Source of the DNA: an uncultured Methanomassiliicoccaceae archaeon
GTDB lineage: Archaea; Thermoplasmatota; Thermoplasmata; Methanomassiliicoccales; Methanomethylophilaceae
NCBI GenBank assembly: GCA_945492685.1
Contig: CALYUZ010000085.1
Location: 1 to 5,011, forward strand
Reading direction: 5' to 3'
DNA length: 5,011 nucleotides
Shown here one piece after another: positions 1 through 5,011 of this stretch. Under the pieces are notes generated by a model. The model searched no databases and was not told where the DNA came from. It worked only from the letters and a program-made list of their open reading frames with translations. Made by a program: the position numbers and the translations under genes. How positions within the stretch are numbered: the stretch's first letter is position 1; every line of letters starts with the position of its first letter.

Positions 1-493
1 CTCCATCGACGCACACCTCGACTCTAGGGATGAGTATCTGGGAACCCCCAACAGCCATGCCTGCATAACAAGGAGGGCCTCGGAACACCTCGGTATCGAC
101 AATGTCTTCGTCCTCGGTTGCCGTGCCATCGGAGAGGAGGAACTGGACAGGGACGACGTGATCCCGTTCATCAGCTCCTATGACATCATGGAGAAGGGGA
201 TCGGATGGGCGATCAAGACCGCTCTCGAGAGCGTCAAGAACGATCGCATCTACCTGACCCTGGACATCGACGGGATCGATCCGGCATTCGCACCCGGTAC
301 GGGAACCCCCGAACCCTTCGGACTCATGCCCATGGATGTCAAGAAGGTCATCAACGAGATCGGCGACAGACTCGCAGGTTTCGATGTCGTCGAAGTATGT
401 CCTCCCGCGGACCCCGCAGGGATAACATCCATCCTCGCCGCCAGGTACATCAACGAGGTCATGGCCGTCCACGCCAAGAACCTCAGATGCTGA
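1..493 (+). CDS. speB: Agmatinase (ureohydrolase family), C-terminal part, 5' truncated by the window edge
   Basis: Hydrolyses agmatine to putrescine and urea in the cytoplasm, the second step of the arginine decarboxylase route to polyamines. The frame is open from base 2, so the first in-frame start-like codon (GTG at 158) is internal. 163 residues are visible, a little over half of a usual ~290-residue agmatinase. In visible numbering, S-I-D-A-H-L-D at 1-7 supplies the first D-x-H-x-D manganese ligands. N-S-H-A at 17-20 is the conserved His region beside the active site. L-D-I-D-G-I-D-P at 87-94 supplies the second metal-binding D-x-D. GTGTPEPFG at 99-107 is the family substrate loop, and VVEVCPPADP at 130-139 is the conserved C-terminal E-V-x-P-x-x-D block. 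All metal ligands that should lie in this part are present. It ends in TGA directly against the stop of the convergent glmM. The fold is secure. Agmatinase is preferred over arginase, formiminoglutamase or guanidinobutyrase by overall likeness, but the specificity-bearing N-terminus is not visible. Confidence 0.9.
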   Translation, partial: SIDAHLDSRDEYLGTPNSHACITRRASEHLGIDNVFVLGCRAIGEEELDRDDVIPFISSYDIMEKGIGWAIKTALESVKNDRIYLTLDIDGIDPAFAPGTGTPEPFGLMPMDVKKVINEIGDRLAGFDVVEVCPPADPAGITSILAARYINEVMAVHAKNLRC

Positions 494-1840
494 TCAGGAA
501 GAAAGGTACTGATTCACCGCTTCCACATATTCCGCAAGTCTCCTATCAGCGACAGCAGGGTCTGTGGATTGGGAGTATATTCTGAAGAGACTGTCGGTGG
601 CGGATGCCCTCAACAGGACCCACCCGTCATCGAAGTACATCTTGACACCGTCTGTGGTATCGGTCTGCATCCCATGGGCCGCATCCCTGAAATGCATCTC
701 CACATCCTCCTTGCGGGAATCCGGACATGGGACTGATGTGTTGCGGAAACAGTATGTCTTGATGGTGGAGACCTGCTCCGAGAGAGGACCGTCCTTGGCG
801 ACGATCTCCAGCATCCTCACCAGGGCCATGGGAGCATCGCGGCAGAGTTGATGCTCGGGGAAAACGACACCGCCGTTGACCTCTCCTCCGAGGATGGCCT
901 CGTACTCCATCACCTTCTTGACGATGTTCGGGGCTCCCACGGCGACGTACTTCAATATGCCCCCGTTGGCATCGACCTCGTCCTCGACGGCAGATGACGA
1001 TGCGACGGTGGTGACGATCTTCCCCTTCCTCTTGGACAGGGTGGACCTTGCCAGAAGTGCGAGGCTCTTGTCACCGGGGACCATCTCCCCGTTACTGGAG
1101 ACGAACAGACAGCGGTCCGCATCCACGTCGAAGGCGACACCGAGGTCGCATTCGGAATGCACCACCATGTATCCGAGGTTCTCCAGGTTCTTCGATGTGA
1201 GTTCGGAGTCGTGGCCGGTGAGCTCCCCCAGAGAACTTCCGTTCATCGTCACCATGCGGACGTTCAGACGATGGAGTATCTCCGGAACCACCAGGAACGC
1301 GGAGCCGTTGGCACAGTCGACGCAGATCTTCAGTCCCGCCTCGGATATGGCCTGCGCATCCACGTGTGACAGAACGGCATCGATGTAGCTCTCGATACAT
1401 CCATCCACCTGGCGCATCTCGCCGATCCTCTCCCAGGGGACCTGTCTGGCATCGGTGTTGATGATCGTGTTCACGGAATCGTCCATAAGGAACGGATCCT
1501 CCAGACCATTGGCGGAGATCAGCTTCACACCGTTGAACTCGGGAGGATTGTGGGATGCGGTGACCATCACCCCTCCTACTATGTCATCATGTGTCCTGAC
1601 ATAGTACTGGAAGACGGGTGTCGGCAATGAACCGAGGTCCACGACCTCGCATCCGACGGCCATCAGTCCGGCGGCCACGGCACTCTTGAACGTCTCGCCT
1701 GAGATCCTGGTGTCATGGGCCACCGCCACAGGGCCGGAGTACCTCTCTCCAGCGATCTTTCCGATCTGGAGTGCGAGTTCCACATCCATTCCGTCGTTGA
1801 CGATACCTCTGACACCACTGGACCCGGACGACACGTTCAT
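494..1840 (-). CDS. glmM: Archaeal phosphoglucosamine mutase / phosphomannomutase family protein
   Basis: Alpha-D-phosphohexomutase, probably interconverting GlcN-6-P and GlcN-1-P on the way to UDP-GlcNAc. Its 448 residues are full length for archaeal GlmM. Domain I begins with GSSGVRG (6-12) and carries the phosphoserine loop TASHNP (94-99), with catalytic Ser96. The magnesium loop D-V-D-A-D-R is at 238-243, and the sugar-binding loop GGEVNGG is at 318-324, followed by FPEHQLCRDA (327-336). Domain IV has D-G-V-K (397-400) and the phosphate-binding loop. That loop reads R-A-S-A-T-D-S (411-417) instead of the usual R-P-S-G-T-E-P, though Arg411, Ser413 and Thr415 remain. The ATG at 1838-1840 is supported by GGAGGT (1847-1852), six bases upstream. 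The gene starts 40 bp after the lsm stop, so the two may share a transcript. The family is certain. The preferred substrate is inferred, and phosphomannomutase or phosphoglucomutase activity cannot be excluded from sequence. Confidence 0.88.
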   Translation of the reverse strand: MNVSSGSSGVRGIVNDGMDVELALQIGKIAGERYSGPVAVAHDTRISGETFKSAVAAGLMAVGCEVVDLGSLPTPVFQYYVRTHDDIVGGVMVTASHNPPEFNGVKLISANGLEDPFLMDDSVNTIINTDARQVPWERIGEMRQVDGCIESYIDAVLSHVDAQAISEAGLKICVDCANGSAFLVVPEILHRLNVRMVTMNGSSLGELTGHDSELTSKNLENLGYMVVHSECDLGVAFDVDADRCLFVSSNGEMVPGDKSLALLARSTLSKRKGKIVTTVASSSAVEDEVDANGGILKYVAVGAPNIVKKVMEYEAILGGEVNGGVVFPEHQLCRDAPMALVRMLEIVAKDGPLSEQVSTIKTYCFRNTSVPCPDSRKEDVEMHFRDAAHGMQTDTTDGVKMYFDDGWVLLRASATDSLFRIYSQSTDPAVADRRLAEYVEAVNQYLSS

Positions 1841-1846
1841 CTCGAA

Positions 1847-1852
1847 ACCTCC
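1847..1852 (-). promoter_or_regulatory. Shine-Dalgarno site of glmM
   Basis: The minus strand reads GGGAGGTTTCGAG-ATG. GGAGGT ends six bases before the ATG at 1838-1840, a standard archaeal distance. It fixes the glmM start and shows that this gene is translated from a leadered or polycistronic mRNA, unlike lsm just upstream. Confidence 0.75.
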
Positions 1853-1880
1853 CGATCGGAAAAAGAATGGAATATGAACA

Positions 1881-2102
1881 TCACAGGATGGAGATGCTCA
1901 CGACATTGTTCCCACGGAGGACGACGCATCCCAGACGTCTTCCCTCATCCCCGTCCGCGGATGTCTCCACGGTCTCCTCGAGGACCATGTTCATGTACTC
2001 ATCGTAGCCGGAGAGCTTTCCCTCGAGGACCCTTCCATCCTTCAGGAGGAGGGATATGCGTTTTTCCACCGATTTCTCAAGGAGAGACAGGGGCATTACC
2101 AT
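1881..2102 (-). CDS. lsm: Sm-like archaeal RNA-binding protein (Lsm/SmAP)
   Basis: A 73-residue protein consisting only of an Sm fold. Family members form heptameric (sometimes hexameric) rings that bind U-rich RNA and are linked to RNA metabolism. A short N-terminal helix (about 5-13) is followed by Sm1 (about 17-42), containing D-G-R-V-L-E-G-K-L and Y-D-E-Y-M-N (33-38). A charged loop S-A-D-G-D-E-G-R-R (about 48-56) precedes Sm2, L-G-C-V-V-L-R-G-N-N-V-V (57-68), which has the R-G-N RNA-binding triad at 63-65. In the D-x-H-x-N uridine pocket of archaeal SmAPs the His is Tyr36 here, still an aromatic able to stack on a base. The start is ATG at 2100-2102. A second in-frame ATG at 2094-2096 would remove only two residues. 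The TATA box placement favours the first, with little or no leader. The gene follows scpB after 60 bp and precedes glmM. Many euryarchaea instead pair lsm with rpl37e, which is absent here. Confidence 0.92.
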   Translation of the reverse strand: MVMPLSLLEKSVEKRISLLLKDGRVLEGKLSGYDEYMNMVLEETVETSADGDEGRRLGCVVLRGNNVVSISIL

Positions 2103-2123
2103 GGCCCACCGTATCCGTCCCAG

Positions 2124-2133
2124 CCTTTTATAA
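2124..2133 (-). promoter_or_regulatory. TATA box of the lsm promoter, predicted leaderless
   Basis: The minus strand has TTATAAAAGG in an otherwise GC-rich 60-bp gap, close to the archaeal TATA consensus, with the purines GAAG just upstream as a possible BRE. With the usual TATA centre about 26-27 bp before the start site, transcription would begin at about 2102-2103. That is at the A of the lsm ATG, so the mRNA would have no leader. GGTGG lies very near the ATG, but most of it would not be transcribed. The start site itself is inferred from spacing. Confidence 0.65.
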
Positions 2134-2140
2134 CTTCACG

Positions 2141-2164
2141 GAACGGCTTCGGAAGGTACCGTTC
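2141..2164. repeat. Short inverted repeat GAACGG-N12-CCGTTC between scpB and the lsm TATA box
   Basis: A perfect 6-bp dyad with a 12-base spacer. One arm overlaps the last bases of the scpB stop codon and the other ends about seven bases before the TATA box. Relative to the inferred lsm start it covers roughly -39 to -62. It could be a binding site for a dimeric regulator of lsm or a weak RNA hairpin at the end of the scpB message. No T-tract follows on the minus strand, so it is not a standard terminator. A 6-bp dyad can also arise by chance. Confidence 0.3.
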
Positions 2165-2696
2165 ACTCCTCCGCGGAAGGCTCCTGGGAAGGTTCCTGTG
2201 CGGGAGAGGCATGGGCCTCAATCCAAGCGCGGATGTCCGCCTTCCTGGTGCTCCCGATGCCGAAGTACTCGGAGAACTTCTTGGTGGTCGTGAGCTCCAG
2301 TGTCTGACCGGACCTCTTGCCGGAGACGAATCCCAGCTCCACCAGCTTGTGGACATCGTCATATGTCCTGGGGCCGCGGGTCTTGAAGAGCTCTGACTGA
2401 AGGACGGGCTGGTTGTACGCGATGGTGCTCAGCGTCCTCATGACACCGGGTGCCATCTCGGCCTTGGCGAAGGTACCTGCACAGTCGGAGTACTCGGGCC
2501 TGAGCATCATCCTGTACTCGGTGCCTATCTTGGCTATCACGATGGCGGATCCCCTCTCATCGTACTCCCTGCGTAGGTCCAACAATGCGAGACGGACCTC
2601 CTCCTCGGGGATACCGGTCTTCGCCGCGATGTCCGAGATCCTTAGGTTCCCGGCACTGGAGAACAGGGCGGCCTCCACCGCACCTTTGGGATCCAA
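2163..2696 (-). CDS. scpB: Segregation and condensation protein ScpB (kite subunit of the SMC complex)
   Basis: ScpB dimers carry tandem winged helices that bind the central part of ScpA and regulate the SMC-kleisin ring acting on chromosomal DNA. The protein has 177 residues, a usual length. The first winged helix is about 1-75, opening with V-E-A-A-L-F-S-S-A-G (7-16). The second is about 80-150, with the family hallmark L-S-T-I-A-Y-N-Q-P (89-97), then S-E-L and T-R-G (101-108), and TT-x-x-F-x-E-Y-F-G-I (137-147). The tail is Pro/Glu-rich with a doubled Q-E-P-S (about 167-174). The start is TTG at 2694-2696, one base after the scpA stop. An in-frame stop lies just upstream, and no ATG is available near the N-terminal motif. 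The alternative GTG at codon 7 would cut into that motif. GGTGATC (2701-2707), complementary to the 16S tail, supports the TTG. It is translated with smc and scpA as an operon. Confidence 0.93.
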   Translation of the reverse strand: MDPKGAVEAALFSSAGNLRISDIAAKTGIPEEEVRLALLDLRREYDERGSAIVIAKIGTEYRMMLRPEYSDCAGTFAKAEMAPGVMRTLSTIAYNQPVLQSELFKTRGPRTYDDVHKLVELGFVSGKRSGQTLELTTTKKFSEYFGIGSTRKADIRAWIEAHASPAQEPSQEPSAEE

Positions 2697-2697
2697 C

Positions 2698-3570
2698 TCA
2701 GATCACCGCTTCGGGGATGGGCCTTCCGTCGGAGTCCTCGATGGTACCGGAGGTCCAGTCTGTCCTGATCTCGATGAAGATGTCCCCATAGGGAAGTGAG
2801 TCCTGCCAGACATCGAGACGTCCGTCCCTGACCAGATGCAGGACGGAGACGAACACGGTGAGGTTCTCCCTCATGTCCTCGGTGAACAGGTCGTCGATGC
2901 AGATCTGTCCGGTGCCGAGCCTCTGGATCCTGTTCCATACAGCCTCCACATCCTTCTCGTCGTCCTCATCGTGGGCCTTGTTCTCGAACTTCTTCACAGG
3001 CTCCCTTGCCTTGAGCTGGGCCTTGACGCGCTCCCTCTCCTTCTGGACCTCGATCTCCTTCCTGGCGTCCTCGAAGGCGTCGATCAGCTCGTACATGGTG
3101 ACGGGACGGACGGGCTCCCTCTGGAACGCCTCCCTGAAGGATATCTCGGGAACGGTCAGGGGGACCTCCTCGTCGAAGAAGCTGTCGTCGATCTCCTCGA
3201 ACTCGGGTTCCGCCGGGGGCTCGGACCTGGTGCGGGTGGAATCGGACTGCAGCCTGAGGATCTTCCACGCCATCAGGATGAGCTTTCCCGCGACGATCAT
3301 GTCGAACTCGTTGGCGGCCACCTTGCGGGTGTACATCCTCACGAACTCGGAGAGGTCGATCTCCCAGGGATCGATCCCGTTCTCCAGAACCAGACTGAAC
3401 ACCGCCCTGATGGACTCGTCCACCGGGTCCTGGAGCCTCTCTCCCGACTCGGCCCTGGAGAGGATGTCCATGTAACCTCCGATCCTCTCGAAGTCCTCGT
3501 AGTTCTCACTCATGGCCTTGTGGAACAGCAGGTGCTGCTCCAGATCCTCCATCCTAACATTCCCATCCAT
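2698..3570 (-). CDS. scpA: Segregation and condensation protein ScpA (kleisin subunit)
   Basis: The kleisin bridges the two SMC heads and carries ScpB. The protein has 290 residues, slightly long for ScpA. The N-terminal region (about 10-108) carries the family pattern L-E-N-G-I-D-P-W-E-I-D-L (62-73), then V-R-M-Y (77-80), and A-G-K-L-I-L-M-A-W-K-I-L (94-105), which contacts the SMC neck. Next come an acidic, probably disordered linker (about 112-140, E-P-P-A-E-P-E-F-E-E-I-D-D) and a strongly charged helical stretch (about 160-205). The C-terminal winged helix (about 206-270), with V-F-V-S-V-L-H-L-V-R-D-G (239-250) and Y-G-D-I-F-I-E-I, binds the SMC head. The start is ATG at 3568-3570, one base after the smc stop. 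AGGCGATC just upstream gives near Shine-Dalgarno pairing. ATG at 3550-3552 is possible but has a poorer site. Longer forms reading back into smc would begin with an Arg-rich stretch that is only smc out of frame. Confidence 0.92.
   Translation of the reverse strand: MDGNVRMEDLEQHLLFHKAMSENYEDFERIGGYMDILSRAESGERLQDPVDESIRAVFSLVLENGIDPWEIDLSEFVRMYTRKVAANEFDMIVAGKLILMAWKILRLQSDSTRTRSEPPAEPEFEEIDDSFFDEEVPLTVPEISFREAFQREPVRPVTMYELIDAFEDARKEIEVQKERERVKAQLKAREPVKKFENKAHDEDDEKDVEAVWNRIQRLGTGQICIDDLFTEDMRENLTVFVSVLHLVRDGRLDVWQDSLPYGDIFIEIRTDWTSGTIEDSDGRPIPEAVI
2701..2707 (-). promoter_or_regulatory. Shine-Dalgarno site of scpB inside the end of scpA
   Basis: GGTGATC matches the complement of the archaeal 16S 3' tail (AUCACCUCC) and forms part of the scpA codons GCG-GTG-ATC before its TGA. 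It sits four bases before the TTG at 2694-2696. It decides the unusual TTG start and implies translational coupling, since a ribosome finishing scpA covers this site. Confidence 0.7.
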
Positions 3571-3581
3571 CTCAGATCGCC
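3571..3581 (-). promoter_or_regulatory. Start region of scpA: Shine-Dalgarno-like sequence in the end of smc
   Basis: The minus strand reads GAGGCGATCTGAG directly before the ATG at 3568-3570. AGGCGATC differs by one base from AGGTGATC, the 16S-tail complement, and encodes the final smc residues before TGA. The spacing is the same as at the scpA/scpB junction. It supports this start over the ATG at 3550-3552 and suggests coupled translation. Confidence 0.55.
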
Positions 3582-5011
3582 TCTTCCTGCTTCTTCTTGG
3601 CCTCCTCCTCGTAGCGGGAGACCTCCGCAAGGTCAGGCTGCATGATGACCTTGCTTATGCCCGTGGGGGGCCTTGTGACGCCGATCAGATGATCGGCCAA
3701 TGCCAGGGTCACCTTCCTGAGTGACACCTGGATGAACTGTGCCTTCGCGGAGCTCTCCTTGACCCTCTTGGCCACCATCTCCGCGTTCACCGAATCAAGG
3801 AACATGTCCACCTCGTCCAGTACGTAGAACGGAGAAGGCTGGTACTCCTGTATGGCGAAGATGAACGACAGGGCGGTGAGGGACTTCTCCCCTCCCGACA
3901 GAGCCTCCAGCCTCAGGAGCTTCCCGTTCCTGGGCTTGGCGTTGATCATGAGTCCGCCGCTGAAGGGGTCCTCCTCGTTCTCCAGGCCCATGAAGGCCTC
4001 CCCTCCCCCGGACAGCTCCGAGTAGATCGCCTTGAAGTTCTCATTCACCGCATCGTACGACCTCATGAACAGCCCCTTCTTCTTGGATGTGAGGGACTCC
4101 ATCAGGTCGCTGAGCTCCTTGATGTGCTTGTTGAGGGAGGCCACCTCGGCCATGAGGCCGTCATAGCGGCTCTTCTTCTCCTCGTAATCGTCTATGGCGC
4201 GCAGGTTCACGTTGCCCAGCTTGTTAAGGGCAGCCTCCTGAGCCCTGATGTTGCGCCTGATCTCCTCCTCCGACGGGATCGGAAGCGGAACATCTATCGT
4301 GATGGCGTCCACCTCCGCCTGCAGAGAGGCCACGGATTCCCTGAGGATTATGATCTGGGCCTCGAATCCCGCCTTGGATGCGTTGGCGTTCTCGATGTCC
4401 TTGGAGGTCTCGCGGATCTGTGAATCCAGGCCGTACTTCTCCTGCATGAGGGCATCCTTCTGGTTGCGGAGGTCCTCGATTCCACTCTCCATCTCGGACT
4501 CTATCCTGCGGAGGGCATCCAGGTCCAGCCTGGCCCTCTCTATCAGTCCGGTGTTCTCCTCGATGATCCTGTCGTCCTCGGCGATGGTCTGAAGGACGGA
4601 GTCCAGCTGCATCTGCAGGGACTCGTTCTGCTTCCCGTATCCGATGATCTCCGTCTCCATGCCTCCGATCTGGAGCCTGTAGTCGGAAATCCTGTTGTTG
4701 AGCTTGTAAAGCTCGTCGCGGACGGCCTGTATCCTGTTCTGCAGATCGACGGGTGCTATCTGGGCGATGCGCTCCTTGATGGCGTTCCTGTCCGTGGTGA
4801 TGGAGGTCAGACGCTCTGAGACCTCTCCGAACTGCCTCCTGGCTACATCCAGCTCAGCATCCGCTGCGGATACCCTCTCGCGGACCGCCTTCATCTCCTC
4901 GGATGCGGCCTTCCTGGCCTTCTCCAGCTGCTCGATGCGCCCCTGGATCTGGGCCATCTGCTCCCTCTCCCTGAGGCCGGCGGCGTTGGCGTTCCTCATC
5001 ATGTCGTCGGC
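3572..5011 (-). CDS. smc: Chromosome segregation ATPase SMC, C-terminal part, 5' truncated by the window edge
   Basis: SMC dimers use ATP to gate or extrude DNA loops for chromosome compaction and segregation, with ScpA and ScpB. The frame is open to the right edge. 479 residues are visible, about 40% of a usual ~1,180-residue SMC; the Walker A head, hinge and N-terminal coiled-coil arm lie outside. In visible numbering, about 1-250 is the returning coiled coil, rich in Glu, Lys, Arg, Leu and Gln. A break at V-P-L-P-I-P (241-246) precedes the conserved N-V-N-L-R-A-I-D-D-Y-E-E (267-278). The head half has the ABC signature LSGGEKS (371-377; bases 3881-3901), Walker B FYVLDEVD (395-402) with catalytic Glu400, and D-loop L-D-S-V-N-A (405-410). 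Q-F-I-Q-V-S-L-R (425-432) has Leu at the H-loop position, as I recall for archaeal and eukaryotic SMCs, where bacteria have His. It ends in a charged tail, and scpA starts one base after the stop. ATG codons near the edge are internal. Rad50 and MukB are unlikely given the scpAB partners. Confidence 0.96.
   Translation of the reverse strand, partial: ADDMMRNANAAGLREREQMAQIQGRIEQLEKARKAASEEMKAVRERVSAADAELDVARRQFGEVSERLTSITTDRNAIKERIAQIAPVDLQNRIQAVRDELYKLNNRISDYRLQIGGMETEIIGYGKQNESLQMQLDSVLQTIAEDDRIIEENTGLIERARLDLDALRRIESEMESGIEDLRNQKDALMQEKYGLDSQIRETSKDIENANASKAGFEAQIIILRESVASLQAEVDAITIDVPLPIPSEEEIRRNIRAQEAALNKLGNVNLRAIDDYEEKKSRYDGLMAEVASLNKHIKELSDLMESLTSKKKGLFMRSYDAVNENFKAIYSELSGGGEAFMGLENEEDPFSGGLMINAKPRNGKLLRLEALSGGEKSLTALSFIFAIQEYQPSPFYVLDEVDMFLDSVNAEMVAKRVKESSAKAQFIQVSLRKVTLALADHLIGVTRPPTGISKVIMQPDLAEVSRYEEEAKKKQEEAI

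Noticed and set aside
876..1388. + strand open frame opposite glmM (170 codons)
   Set aside because: The translation matches nothing recognisable, and the opposite strand carries all GlmM motifs in one continuous frame.
1852..1859. Palindrome CCGATCGG upstream of the glmM ribosome site
   Set aside because: An 8-bp palindrome is expected by chance at this scale, and it has no loop for an RNA hairpin.
1856..1868. TTCTTTTTCC on the minus strand between lsm and glmM as a possible U-rich terminator
   Set aside because: There are only five consecutive Ts and the tract overlaps the leader of glmM, with no preceding stem. It is too weak to call, though partial termination after lsm is possible.
1715..2293. 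+ strand open frame spanning the glmM start, lsm and the scpB end (192 codons)
   Set aside because: It is Arg/Pro/Ser-rich, crosses the lsm promoter and three real genes on the other strand, and has no domain signal.
3571..3630. N-terminal extension of scpA to 3630
   Set aside because: It would add an Arg-rich stretch that is the smc C-terminal sequence read out of frame. The ATG at 3568-3570 has a better start context and the same spacing as the next junction.
2836..3645. Long + strand open frames opposite scpA (269 and 205 codons)
   Set aside because: They are antisense shadows of a GC-rich, charged coding region. The translations are low-complexity Leu/Val/Gly/His or Ser-rich with no recognisable domain, while the minus strand encodes a clear ScpA.
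1..5011. Search for an unusual system (defence, mobile element, CRISPR, toxin-antitoxin, RNA gene)
   Set aside because: All but about 100 bp is accounted for by six recognisable core genes. The gaps (1841-1880, 2103-2162 and single bases) are too short for anything beyond regulatory sites, and I saw no repeats, tRNA-like structure or transposase motifs.

Overview
The window looks like ordinary archaeal chromosome, most likely from the Thermoplasmatota, with Methanomassiliicoccales-type methanogens as my best guess. The archaeal call rests on four signs: a bare Sm-fold Lsm protein, an archaeal-type GlmM (GGEVNGG sugar loop, FPEHQ-CRD), a TATA-box promoter, and an SMC head with the SLR form of the H-loop. 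The lineage guess is weaker. It rests on gene content, a moderately GC-rich composition, and the use of TGA as stop in all six genes, which fits a genome that avoids TAG. No marker gene such as mcr, pyl or rRNA is present.

Layout: positions 1-493 (+ strand) hold the C-terminal part of an agmatinase (speB), whose N-terminus lies left of the window. It converges with no gap on a minus-strand block that fills the rest: smc (5' end off the right edge), scpA, scpB, lsm and glmM, in transcription order. The smc/scpA and scpA/scpB junctions each have exactly one base between stop and start. Both share the octamer GATCTGAG, with a Shine-Dalgarno-like sequence lying in the last codons of the upstream gene. 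After scpB a 60-bp gap carries a strong TATA box (TTATAAAAGG), placed so that lsm is probably transcribed separately and without a leader. glmM follows lsm after 40 bp with a good Shine-Dalgarno site.

Function: smc-scpA-scpB encodes a complete SMC-kleisin-kite complex for chromosome compaction and segregation. The downstream pair is unrelated housekeeping: an RNA-binding Sm-like protein and an amino-sugar phosphate mutase that feeds UDP-GlcNAc synthesis. Agmatinase belongs to polyamine synthesis. I see no mobile element, CRISPR array, RNA gene, defence module or undescribed system. No stretch over 300 bp lacks a gene. The points worth checking are regulatory and architectural (coupled junctions, a predicted leaderless lsm promoter with an upstream inverted repeat, abutting convergent stops), plus an altered phosphate-binding loop in GlmM.
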